A DNA stretch of 31,471 nucleotides, from assembly GCA_905214615.1 (NCBI GenBank), contig CAJMMX010000022.1:1-31471 (forward strand). The letters run 5' to 3'. The stretch is from an uncultured bacterium. Lineage in GTDB: Bacteria; Actinomycetota; Coriobacteriia; Coriobacteriales; Coriobacteriaceae. A program made the position numbers and the translations under genes. Below, one piece after another: positions 8,487 to 15,409 of the stretch (the first letter of the stretch is position 1; the number at the start of each line of letters is the position of its first letter). Under the pieces are notes generated by a model, which made no database searches, was not told the DNA's origin, and saw only the letters and a list, made by a program, of their open reading frames with translations.

Positions 8487-8604
8487 GAAGCGTCCTTTCG
8501 TCGAAACGTTGTCGTTCTTTGCGCTCATACCCAAATTTACGTGAACGTGACACTCATGCACTACAATGATAAATCCATGTTACAACGTCGAAGGGGAGTT
8601 ATCG

Positions 8605-9996
8605 ATGGATCAGACGCAGACGAGCGACGACGCTCCCCTGCTTACGCTCAGCACTCCCCAATCGAAGAAAACCACGCTCTCGGCTCAGCAAAAACCTCTC
8701 GTGACCATCGTGCACGCCTCGGTCGGCTCGGGCCACAAGGCCGCCGCAAATGCGATTGCGCAGGCATTCGACCTCATCCGCGGCAACAATGGCATCCCCG
8801 AGGATGTTGAGATTGAAGTACTCGATATCCTTGATTTTGGACGTATTAAATTCGACGGCAATAAAACCGCGGCTTCTTTTACGGGAGCCACGCGCCCCAT
8901 TTACGACCTGACCTGGCGATATACGCTTACGGGACATCTGCTCTGGGGCGGCGGCACAGCATGGTCGCGAATTATGTTCCCCGCCTTCAACGAATATATT
9001 CGTAGCCGCAGGCCCATAGCCGTGGTCGCAACGCACATCACAGCAGCCAATGTCGCCGTGGGCGCCCGCGTAATTACGGGTATCGATTATCCGGTCATCT
9101 GCGTGCCGACCGACTACGAAGTCGAGGGCTGGTGGCCCCACAAGGACACCGATCTATTCTGTGTTGCCAACGAATTTATGTCCGAAACGCTGCGTCCGCG
9201 CAAGGTGCCCGAGGCAAAGATTCGCATTACCGGCATTCCTATTCGCGCCGGATTCGACACGGATTACGATCGCGAGGAAGAGCTAGCCAAGTTCAACCTC
9301 CCCACCGACAAGACCGTCGTGCTGGTTATGGCCGGCGCCAGTTTACCTCAACCGTACGTCCGCTTTCGCGCGGCGATGGACCAGACCCTCCCCTTCCTAC
9401 GCAGCTTTGAGGACATGCATTTTGTCTTTTTGCCGGGCAAGGATGAGGAATACGCCGACCGCCTCAAGACGCTCTTCGACGCCATGAAGCTCGAAAACGT
9501 TACGGTTCTGGACTACGTGGACGACATGGCGGCCCTCATGCACGGCTGCGACCTGGCAATTCTCAAATCGGGCGGACTCACCGTCACCGAGTGCCTGTGC
9601 GCGCATCTGCCGATGATCCTGCTGGGCAAGTCCTATGGCCAGGAAAAGGCCAACACCACGATGCTCACCGGCATGGGCGCCAGTATGCATGTCACCACCG
9701 CACGAGAACTCATCGTAACCCTGCGCCACCTGCACGACCATCCCGAATCACTCAAAGCGCTACTCATCAACGGCGAAGTTCTACGCCGCCCCCACGCAGC
9801 CGAAGACATAGCCATCGCAACCATGGAGCTCGTAGGCAAACCCCAAAAGCGCAAACGAGCCTTCTGCCGCTTCTACTGGGGCGGAAAATATCCGCTAGCG
9901 TCTTTATGTCCGCTTACCTGCGGGAGGCCCCTATATATCATCCCATGCTCAAACATTCTCGCTTCGCTGCGAAACTGCGCGTGGGACGATATATAG
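8605..9996 (+). CDS. MGDG synthase/UgtP-like diacylglycerol glycosyltransferase
   Basis: A 463-residue GT-B glycosyltransferase. The N-terminal half matches the MGDG synthase family (IVHASVGSGHKAAANAIAQAF, about 36-56, and VATHITAANV); the C-terminal half has the GT28-type donor site (LVMAGAS ... LKSGGLTVTECLCAHLPMIL). By family it transfers a sugar from a UDP-sugar to diacylglycerol, making membrane glycolipid. ATG 8605 follows AGGGGAG. The last 28 codons (from about 9912) are not conserved protein: they lie inside a palindromic repeat that also supplies the TAG stop. The natural C-terminus was probably replaced when the repeat arrived. Confidence 0.85.
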   Translation: MDQTQTSDDAPLLTLSTPQSKKTTLSAQQKPLVTIVHASVGSGHKAAANAIAQAFDLIRGNNGIPEDVEIEVLDILDFGRIKFDGNKTAASFTGATRPIYDLTWRYTLTGHLLWGGGTAWSRIMFPAFNEYIRSRRPIAVVATHITAANVAVGARVITGIDYPVICVPTDYEVEGWWPHKDTDLFCVANEFMSETLRPRKVPEAKIRITGIPIRAGFDTDYDREEELAKFNLPTDKTVVLVMAGASLPQPYVRFRAAMDQTLPFLRSFEDMHFVFLPGKDEEYADRLKTLFDAMKLENVTVLDYVDDMAALMHGCDLAILKSGGLTVTECLCAHLPMILLGKSYGQEKANTTMLTGMGASMHVTTARELIVTLRHLHDHPESLKALLINGEVLRRPHAAEDIAIATMELVGKPQKRKRAFCRFYWGGKYPLASLCPLTCGRPLYIIPCSNILASLRNCAWDDI

Positions 9997-10015
9997 GGGC
10001 CTCCCGCAGGTAAGC
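9912..10015. repeat. Palindromic repeat copy A (28-bp perfect arms)
   Basis: Arms 9912-9939 and 9988-10015 are perfect 28-bp inverted repeats; after one mismatch TCCCA/TGGGA adds five more pairs. The centre (9943-9983, 41 bases) starts CCATGCTCAAACATTCTCGC and ends GCGAAACTGCGCGTG. The same core, inverted, forms copy B at 10201-10250. No transposase, T-tract or target duplication is obvious. It overlaps the 3' end of the glycosyltransferase gene. It looks like a non-autonomous, REP/MITE-like element. Confidence 0.8.
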
Positions 10016-10075
10016 TGCGTTTACGTACTAGCAGCTATACCAGATTCCCCTCCAGTAGAATCTGCAAAGGGGAAC

Positions 10076-10140
10076 CAGAAAATATAAATACAGTAAGTCG
10101 ATGCGACAAAGGAGGCGTCCCTTTATCGCATCGACTTACT
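10076..10140 (-). terminator. Terminator of the nrdR-dut transcript
   Basis: A perfect 15-bp stem pairs 10092-10106 (AGTAAGTCGATGCGA) with 10126-10140; a further AAAGG/CCTTT pairing continues inside it. On the minus strand it is followed by the T-rich GTATTTATATTTTC, fitting termination of dut about 150 bases downstream of its stop. Repeat copy B lies in the intervening 3' untranslated region. A weaker CAGATTC/GAATCTG hairpin (10041-10064) lies just beyond. Confidence 0.65.
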
Positions 10141-10170
10141 AGAAAAGTAAATATTGCTTCAAGCGAGTAG

Positions 10171-10275
10171 CCGCCCGCCCGGGGCTTACCTATATCGTTC
10201 CACGCGCAGTTTCGCAGCGAGCGAAGCGACGCGAGAATGTTTGAGCATGGAATGATATGTGTGAGAGGCGGGCGG
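10171..10275. repeat. Palindromic repeat copy B (opposite orientation to A)
   Basis: The core 10201-10250, read on the minus strand, equals the copy A core except for a 9-base expansion in the loop (TTC in A, GTCGCTTCGCTC in B). Flanking arms ATATCGTTCCA (10192-10202) and TGGAATGATAT (10248-10258) pair with one G-T wobble. The outer arms CCGCCCGCC (10171-10179) and GGCGGGCGG (10267-10275) differ in sequence from those of copy A. A shared core with different self-complementary arms suggests that pairing is kept while arm sequence drifts. It ends 17 bases after the dut stop. Confidence 0.75.
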
Positions 10276-10292
10276 GAGGGATAAGAGCGTCC

Positions 10293-10736
10293 CTAGGCGA
10301 CGCCGCTGGAGCCAAAGCCTCCTTTGCCTCGGTCGGTTTTGTCTAGTTCTTCTACTTCTACGAGGTTGACCGTGGGGACTTCTTGGATGACGAGCTGGGC
10401 GATGCGGTCGCCTTTGTTGATTTGGATGTCGTTGGTGGGATCCAGGTTGATAAGGATAACCTTGAGTTCTCCTCGGTAGTGGGCGTCAATGAGGCCCGGC
10501 GTGTTGACTATAGACAGGCCCTGCTTGATGGCCAAGCCGCTGCGGGGCTGGACGAAGCCGGCGTAGCCGTCGGGCAGGGCGATGGCCAGCCCAGTAGAGA
10601 CCAGACGGCGTTCGAAGGGCTTCAGGACGCAGTCCTCATTGGAGCGCAAATCCAAGCCGGCATCGGTGGGATGGGCGTATTTGGGAAGCTCGACGGTGGG
10701 ATCGAGACGCTTTATGTTGACGGTAATGTTGGGCAT
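10293..10736 (-). CDS. dut: dUTP diphosphatase (dUTPase)
   Basis: A 147-residue trimeric dUTPase that hydrolyses dUTP to dUMP and pyrophosphate, keeping uracil out of DNA and feeding dTMP synthesis. The conserved motifs appear in order: AGLDLRSNED (26-35), PRSGLAIKQG, NTPGLIDAHYRGE, GDRIAQLVI and the C-terminal arm RGKGGFGSSG. The start has AAGGTG seven bases before ATG. It begins four bases after the nrdR stop, so the two form one unit joining control of ribonucleotide reductase to nucleotide-pool cleansing. Confidence 0.96.
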   Translation of the reverse strand: MPNITVNIKRLDPTVELPKYAHPTDAGLDLRSNEDCVLKPFERRLVSTGLAIALPDGYAGFVQPRSGLAIKQGLSIVNTPGLIDAHYRGELKVILINLDPTNDIQINKGDRIAQLVIQEVPTVNLVEVEELDKTDRGKGGFGSSGVA

Positions 10737-10740
10737 GGAA

Positions 10741-11184
10741 TCACCTTAGCTTGTCGAGCTCTTGCAGAAACTCATCGACGTCTTTGAAATCGCGGTAGAC
10801 CGAGGCAAAGCGGATGTACGCCACCTTGTCAATCTTGGCCAAGCGCTTGAGCACCATGTCACCCAACTCATGGGACGTAACGGCCGTCAGTGTGCGAGAG
10901 CGCAGCTCGACCTCGATGTCATCGATAATCTCATTGAGCTTCTTAGTGTCGATATCGCGCTTGATGGTGGCGCGCATCAAGCCGACGAGCAGCTTATTGC
11001 GATCGAACCGCTGCTTGGTTCCGTCTGACTTAATGACCTCGATTGGGTCTTCGCATCGCTCGAACGTTGTAAAGCGATAGTTACACGAGCAACATTCGCG
11101 ACGGCGCTTAATGGTGTTATTTGACTCCTGCATACGGGAATCAACGACGCGGGTATGTGCCTTGCCGCATTTGGGACAGCGCAT
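10741..11184 (-). CDS. nrdR: Transcriptional repressor NrdR
   Basis: A 147-residue regulator of ribonucleotide reductase genes. It has an N-terminal zinc ribbon (C3-x2-C6 and C31-x2-C34, with RRRECCSCNYRFTTFER) followed by an ATP-cone (about residues 49-139) that senses ATP/dATP. The length is standard. GAGGAGG precedes the ATG by four bases, but both the end of that site and the start codon fall in the right arm of a perfect 12-bp inverted repeat (11179-11222). It lies downstream of the LysM gene, 51 bases apart, and upstream of dut, matching the actinobacterial order nrdR - LysM gene - lexA. Confidence 0.96.
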   Translation of the reverse strand: MRCPKCGKAHTRVVDSRMQESNNTIKRRRECCSCNYRFTTFERCEDPIEVIKSDGTKQRFDRNKLLVGLMRATIKRDIDTKKLNEIIDDIEVELRSRTLTAVTSHELGDMVLKRLAKIDKVAYIRFASVYRDFKDVDEFLQELDKLR

Positions 11185-11222
11185 GGTACCTCCTCTTAAA
11201 CGATAACAAGGGTACCATGCGC
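11179..11222 (-). promoter_or_regulatory. 12-bp inverted repeat masking the nrdR start codon
   Basis: GCGCATGGTACC (11179-11190) and GGTACCATGCGC (11211-11222) are perfect reverse complements around a 20-base loop. In the minus-strand mRNA the downstream arm contains the last two G of the nrdR ribosome-binding site, the ATG and the next two bases. The upstream arm starts 13 bases after the LysM stop codon. Folding would hide nrdR initiation unless opened by a ribosome finishing the LysM gene. No T-tract follows, so a terminator is unlikely. Confidence 0.6.
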
Positions 11223-11235
11223 AGCGCGATAATGA

Positions 11236-11688
11236 TTACGAACGAGCAGGAACCTTAAGATGCGCACCGGCGGCGAGCGAACCATGCTCCAGATGATTGA
11301 CGTTACGGATCATGTCGGAAGTCTCTTGCGTGGAAAGGCCTTCGATTGGATATTCCACGGCAAGCGACCAAAGAGAGTCGCCAGGCTGAACGCGAATGGT
11401 CTCGTAAGTAATGTTGGAAACGGACTCGGCATACGCGGCGTGACGAGCGCTAAAGACCGAAGTAGCGAGGACAAAGAAGAGCGTAAGCGCAACGGCGACG
11501 GCGACAATCGTCGGAACCTTCAGGGCAACGCGGGCCGGCGCGACTACAGCCTGCTGATTGCGAGCAGGCTTTACGGTCAAAGGCTGAATGCCGGAGCGGC
11601 CACCCTGAACAACCGTAAAAGTAGGTTCTGCAGGCGTCTCGAGCTTAAGGGCGAGGTTACCCTGGACCATATTCGTTGCGTTCATCAT
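11236..11688 (-). CDS. SOS-linked LysM membrane protein (YneA/Rv2719c-like)
   Basis: A 150-residue protein with a disordered cytoplasmic N-terminus, one membrane span (about 58-78) and an outward LysM domain (about 97-147: IRVQPGDSLWSLA ... GAHLKVP). Its position, divergent from lexA across LexA sites and next to nrdR, matches B. subtilis yneA and mycobacterial Rv2719c. Those proteins delay division or act on the cell wall during the SOS response, so the same role is inferred. A second ATG at 11685 fits the GAGGAG site better than 11688. Its promoter (TTGACA, 16 bases, GATAAT) encloses the central LexA site. Confidence 0.85.
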   Translation of the reverse strand: MMNATNMVQGNLALKLETPAEPTFTVVQGGRSGIQPLTVKPARNQQAVVAPARVALKVPTIVAVAVALTLFFVLATSVFSARHAAYAESVSNITYETIRVQPGDSLWSLAVEYPIEGLSTQETSDMIRNVNHLEHGSLAAGAHLKVPARS

Positions 11689-11756
11689 GTTCTCCTCTCG
11701 CGTGTTTTGCTGAGAACAGTTTTATCAAGCCGCGCGGACAAAAATGTCTAGCGCGA

Positions 11757-11768
11757 GAACGAATGTTC
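11757..11768. promoter_or_regulatory. LexA site 1 (SOS box)
   Basis: GAAC-GAAT-GTTC matches the Gram-positive SOS box core GAAC-N4-GTTC. It lies nearest the LysM gene, downstream of that gene's -10, so bound LexA would block transcript initiation or early elongation. Confidence 0.85.
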
Positions 11769-11775
11769 GGTTATT

Positions 11776-11803
11776 ATTATCTTCGAACAGTTGTTCCTGT
11801 CAA
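11776..11803 (-). promoter_or_regulatory. LysM gene promoter
   Basis: On the minus strand a perfect TTGACA (-35, 11798-11803) and GATAAT (-10, 11776-11781) stand 16 bases apart, with LexA site 2 between them. The matching lexA promoter is not clear-cut. Confidence 0.7.
11785..11796. promoter_or_regulatory. LexA site 2 (SOS box)
   Basis: GAAC-AGTT-GTTC, exactly 28 bp centre-to-centre from sites 1 and 3. It lies wholly within the -35/-10 spacer of the LysM promoter. Confidence 0.85.
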
Positions 11804-11812
11804 GCAAAATTC

Positions 11813-11824
11813 GAACATTTGTTT
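11813..11824. promoter_or_regulatory. LexA site 3 (degenerate SOS box)
   Basis: GAAC-ATTT-GTTT has one mismatch to the core. It lies 25 bases before the lexA start and is probably the autoregulatory site of lexA. Its exact 28-bp spacing from site 2 supports it in spite of the mismatch. Confidence 0.65.
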
Positions 11825-11848
11825 GACATGGGTAGAGAGGATGCCCTG

Positions 11849-12493
11849 ATGGCTCGCAAAATTACCAAGCGTCAGCAGCAAATTTACGACTTCATCAAGG
11901 AATATCAGCAGGAGAAGGGTTATCCGCCCAGCGTGCGCGAGATGGCTTCTGCTGTGGGCCTTTCCTCCCCCAGCACCGTGCACGCCCATCTCTCTGCCCT
12001 GGAGGCGCGAGGGCTACTCAAGCGCGATGCCACCAAGCCGCGCGCCCTGGAACTCTTTAACGAGGACGGTTCCTCTGTCTCAATTTCTAAATCTGACGAG
12101 CCCACCGCCCCTCGCGGAACGGTCTCGCTACCGCTCGTTGGTCGCGTCGCGGCTGGGATCCCCATTCTGGCCGAGCAGAATATCGAAGACACTTTTACTA
12201 TCCCGACCGAAATCGCGACTGATCAGGGTTCCTTTATCCTTGAGGTGCATGGGAGCTCAATGATCAATGTCGGCATCTTCAATGGCGATTACATCATCGT
12301 CCGTGAACAAAAGAATGCCATGAACGGCGAAATTGTCGTGGCCATGATCGATGGTTCAGCGACCGTCAAGACGTTCTACAAGGAGCAGGGACGTGTACGC
12401 CTGCAGCCTGAGAATGACACCATGGAGCCTATCTATGCAACGAATCCCGTTATCCTGGGCAAAGTCGTCGGCTTGATGCGCCGGTTCTCGTAA
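11849..12493 (+). CDS. lexA: LexA repressor
   Basis: A 214-residue SOS repressor. The N-terminal winged helix-turn-helix spans about residues 1-65 (SVREMASAVGLSSPSTVHAHL). The C-terminal latent peptidase has cleavage site A102-G103 in VAAGIP, catalytic S137 (GSSM) and K174 (TVK). RecA filaments trigger self-cleavage, which derepresses genes with GAAC-N4-GTTC sites. The start is ATG 11849, with AGAGAGG eight bases before it; longer readings would run into the operators. The stop overlaps the next gene (TAATG). Three LexA sites upstream indicate autoregulation. Confidence 0.96.
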   Translation: MARKITKRQQQIYDFIKEYQQEKGYPPSVREMASAVGLSSPSTVHAHLSALEARGLLKRDATKPRALELFNEDGSSVSISKSDEPTAPRGTVSLPLVGRVAAGIPILAEQNIEDTFTIPTEIATDQGSFILEVHGSSMINVGIFNGDYIIVREQKNAMNGEIVVAMIDGSATVKTFYKEQGRVRLQPENDTMEPIYATNPVILGKVVGLMRRFS

Positions 12494-13197
12494 TGCAAAA
12501 ACGCATCACCATCTTTGATACCGTCCGCGGGTTTACGATGATTTCTATGGCAGGTTTTCACGCTTGCTATGATCTTGCCTACCTGTACGGCTGGGATATG
12601 CCTTGGTTTACCCAGACTGTCTTTCAAGACGTCTGGCGCGCCAGCATCAGCTGGGTATTTTTGTTTATCGCGGGTTGGATGTGCACTCTTTCGCGCAACA
12701 ATATCAAACGTGCCGCCAAATACGCCTTAGCAGCACTCGTTGTCTGGTTGGCAACAACACTTGTCTCAGTCGACGATTCGGTTAATTTTGGCATCATCTA
12801 CTGCATGGCCGCATGCACCGGCATCGTGGCGTTGACCGATCCCGTCCTTAAGAAGATAACGGCGAGATGGAGCATGCCCCTATGCCTTGTGTTGTTCGCC
12901 CTCACCTGGAGCATCCCCAAAACGATCTACCCTGTCCCCTACCTGGCGTGGCTGGGATTTCCGAGCCCTGGGTTTGTCTCAGGTGATTACTACCCCATCA
13001 TCCCGTTTATCTTTATGTATCTTGCAGGATACTTCGCCGCACACATAGCGCAGAGTATCGATAAGACCGTCCCTAGCTGGGCCTACGCCAACCCCCTGCC
13101 GGCGCTCGCCAGCCTTGGACGTCGCGCTCTCCCCTTTTATCTGCTGCATCAGCCCATCATTCTGGGCATTTTGGAGCTCGTCTACTCGGTGCGATAA
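12493..13197 (+). CDS. DUF1624/HGSNAT-like membrane acyltransferase
   Basis: A 234-residue polytopic membrane protein beginning QKRITIFDTVRGFTMISMAGFHACYDL, the style of the heparan-alpha-glucosaminide N-acetyltransferase (DUF1624) family, with H23 in the loop where the family keeps its active-site histidine. About six or seven membrane spans follow. Family members are thought to move acetyl groups across a membrane; the substrate here is unknown. Its ATG overlaps the lexA TAA by one base with no good ribosome site, so it is probably translated by reinitiation and induced with lexA. Its last 16 bases overlap the tail of convergent hflX. Confidence 0.75.
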   Translation: MQKRITIFDTVRGFTMISMAGFHACYDLAYLYGWDMPWFTQTVFQDVWRASISWVFLFIAGWMCTLSRNNIKRAAKYALAALVVWLATTLVSVDDSVNFGIIYCMAACTGIVALTDPVLKKITARWSMPLCLVLFALTWSIPKTIYPVPYLAWLGFPSPGFVSGDYYPIIPFIFMYLAGYFAAHIAQSIDKTVPSWAYANPLPALASLGRRALPFYLLHQPIILGILELVYSVR

Positions 13198-14471
13198 CGC
13201 TCGAGCCGCGGTGCAATACGAGCCGGCAACTTCGCCACAATGCGAACGCCGTCCTCGAGATATTCCTCATGCAGAAGGGTTCCCTGCTCATGCACCAGCG
13301 TGATGAGAGCGCCCTCACGATACGGGATATCAGCGGAGAGCAGCACATCGGTGGCAGCTGCCTCGCGAGCAATCCGGTCGACGAGATCGTCGAGCCCCTC
13401 GCCCGTTTGGGCCGAGAACAGAACGGCCTCCGGATAGCGACGACGGAAACTCAATCGATCGACGCTATCGAGAAGATCGATTTTATTGAATACGGTCAGC
13501 GTTAAACGCTCTCCGGCGCCGATCTCATCAAGCACGCGGTCGACAGCCTCCAGCTGCCGCTCATAGTCCTCGTCAGACGCATCTACGACTTTGAGAATTA
13601 GATCGGCACCCAAAACCTCGGACAGCGTCGATTTAAAGGCATCGACCAGACCATGGGGCAGCTTTTGAATAAAGCCGACGGTATCGGTAATCGTCATGCC
13701 GCGACCGCCGGGCAGACGATACGAACGCGTCGTCGGGTCGAGCGTAGCAAACAGCTTGTCCTGCGAAAGTACCGTAGAGCCGGTCAGACGATTGAGTAAC
13801 GTCGATTTACCGGCATTGGTATAACCGGCTAACGCGACGCGAAACGCCGGCGACTCAATGCGACTCTTGGATTGAACATCGCGACGCTGTTCAACCTGCT
13901 TGAGCTCACGACGAAGCGCAGCGATCTTATTACGAATGAGGCGACGGTCGACCTCGAGCTGACTTTCGCCCTGACCAAAACGTGAGCCGATGCCGCCGCG
14001 CGTCTGCTCCTTGGCGAGATGGCTCCACATGCCACGCAGGCGATGCAACAAATATTGAAGCTGTGCCAGCTGTACCTGCAGGCGTCCCTCACGCGTCTGA
14101 GCATGCAGGCCAAAGATATCCAGGATCAGTGCTGTGCGATCGATAATCTTTACCGGCTCGCCCACGGCTTTCTCCAAATAGGATTGCTGCGAGGGGGTCA
14201 GGTCGTCGTCAAAAATAACGACATCGGCATCCATGCGATGTACCAGGCCGCACAGCTCTTCAACCTTACCGGAACCGATAAACGATTTAGGATACGGCTT
14301 TACCAAACGCTGCGACAAGCGTGCCACGCACCGGGCACCAGCTGTGTGGGCAAGACGCTCCAGCTCATCAAGCGAGCGATCGAGCGGCCATGCATTGTCG
14401 CGCCACTCAACACCAACTAAAATGGCACGCTCGGGCTCGGGTGCCGTGGGAACAAGGGGGAAACGGGCCAT
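13182..14471 (-). CDS. hflX: GTPase HflX
   Basis: A 429-residue ribosome-associated GTPase that splits or rescues stalled ribosomes. The N-terminal HflX domain and coiled-coil linker (TRGGIGSRFGQGESQLEVDRR, about 157-177, in two blocks) precede the G domain: G1 GYTNAGKST (216-224), DTVGFIQKLPHGLVDAFKST (switch II region) and NKIDLL. Its ATG overlaps the miaA stop (TAATG). It is the last gene of the rny-to-hflX run. Its stop falls inside the convergent acyltransferase gene and no terminator is visible between them. Confidence 0.95.
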   Translation of the reverse strand: MARFPLVPTAPEPERAILVGVEWRDNAWPLDRSLDELERLAHTAGARCVARLSQRLVKPYPKSFIGSGKVEELCGLVHRMDADVVIFDDDLTPSQQSYLEKAVGEPVKIIDRTALILDIFGLHAQTREGRLQVQLAQLQYLLHRLRGMWSHLAKEQTRGGIGSRFGQGESQLEVDRRLIRNKIAALRRELKQVEQRRDVQSKSRIESPAFRVALAGYTNAGKSTLLNRLTGSTVLSQDKLFATLDPTTRSYRLPGGRGMTITDTVGFIQKLPHGLVDAFKSTLSEVLGADLILKVVDASDEDYERQLEAVDRVLDEIGAGERLTLTVFNKIDLLDSVDRLSFRRRYPEAVLFSAQTGEGLDDLVDRIAREAAATDVLLSADIPYREGALITLVHEQGTLLHEEYLEDGVRIVAKLPARIAPRLERYRTE

Positions 14472-15409
14472 TAGGCAGCCTCAATACGATGCAGGATATC
14501 CTCAACGACCTCATCGATCGTACATTCATCCATATCAAACCACACGATACGGTCATCGCGCTTAAACCACGAAAGCTGACGCTTGGCATAACGACGCGAA
14601 CGCATCTTAATGAGTTCGCGGGCCTCATCCATGCTCATCACGCCATTGAAAGCATCAATGATCTCTTTATAGCCAATTGCCTGCATCGACGTCAGGGCAT
14701 CTCCCAGACCCTGGGCCATAAGACCGCGGACCTCATCGACAAGACCCTGCTCAAACATCAGATCGACGCGCAGATTAATGCGCTCGTAGAGCACCTCGCG
14801 ATTACGCGTCAGACCAAACCATAGGGCATGATAATGCTCGCGCGGAACACTAAACTGACTTTTTTGCTGTGCATAGGAGATACCATCATCATGCATCTCG
14901 AGCGCACGAATCACACGGCGCACGTTATGGTGATGAATAACAGCAGCCGATTCTGGATCGCGCTCGGCAAGCAGGGCATGCAGTTCTTCCTCGCCAATAC
15001 GCTCGGCAAGCTCCTGATAGCCCGCACGGCGATCGTCCTCAAGTTCACCCGAGGGAAAGTCCATCTCATCGAGGGCTGCCTTGAGATATAGCCCCGTACC
15101 TCCGCAAAAAACCGGCAGGCAACCCGAACCAAGGAGACGTTCAACATGCGCGCGAGCGTCAGCCTGATAAAGCGCAGCAGAATATGCCACACCCGGCTCT
15201 ACAATGTCGACGAGACGCAGCGGCGCCGTGCACTCATCGGGCGCCATCTTTGCGGTACCGATGTCCATGCCGCGATAGATTTGCATCGCATCACACGACA
15301 GCACTTCGGACGAAAGACGAGCTGCCAAACGGTCGGCAACATCACTCTTACCAACCGCCGTCGGACCGACGATCGCAACGGCGGAAAGACCTGCCCCGGA
15401 AGAAACCAT
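14471..15409 (-). CDS. miaA: tRNA dimethylallyltransferase
   Basis: A 312-residue enzyme that adds dimethylallyl to A37 of tRNAs reading UNN codons. The P-loop GPTAVGKSD lies at 15-23, the substrate motif DAMQIYRGMDIGTAK follows (about 40-54), then CGGTGLYLKA and the C-terminal RRYAKRQLSWFKRD. Its start overlaps the miaB stop and its stop overlaps the hflX start (both TAATG), so the three are coupled. MiaB acts on the MiaA product, so the two sequential enzymes sit side by side. Confidence 0.96.
   Translation of the reverse strand: MVSSGAGLSAVAIVGPTAVGKSDVADRLAARLSSEVLSCDAMQIYRGMDIGTAKMAPDECTAPLRLVDIVEPGVAYSAALYQADARAHVERLLGSGCLPVFCGGTGLYLKAALDEMDFPSGELEDDRRAGYQELAERIGEEELHALLAERDPESAAVIHHHNVRRVIRALEMHDDGISYAQQKSQFSVPREHYHALWFGLTRNREVLYERINLRVDLMFEQGLVDEVRGLMAQGLGDALTSMQAIGYKEIIDAFNGVMSMDEARELIKMRSRRYAKRQLSWFKRDDRIVWFDMDECTIDEVVEDILHRIEAA

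Noticed and set aside
9912..10015. Repeat copy A as a simple rho-independent terminator
   Set aside because: No T-tract follows on either strand, the arms are far longer than needed, and the core recurs at copy B.
10171..10275. A CRISPR array in the hairpin-rich stretch
   Set aside because: There are only two copies, in opposite orientation, with no regular spacers and no cas genes.
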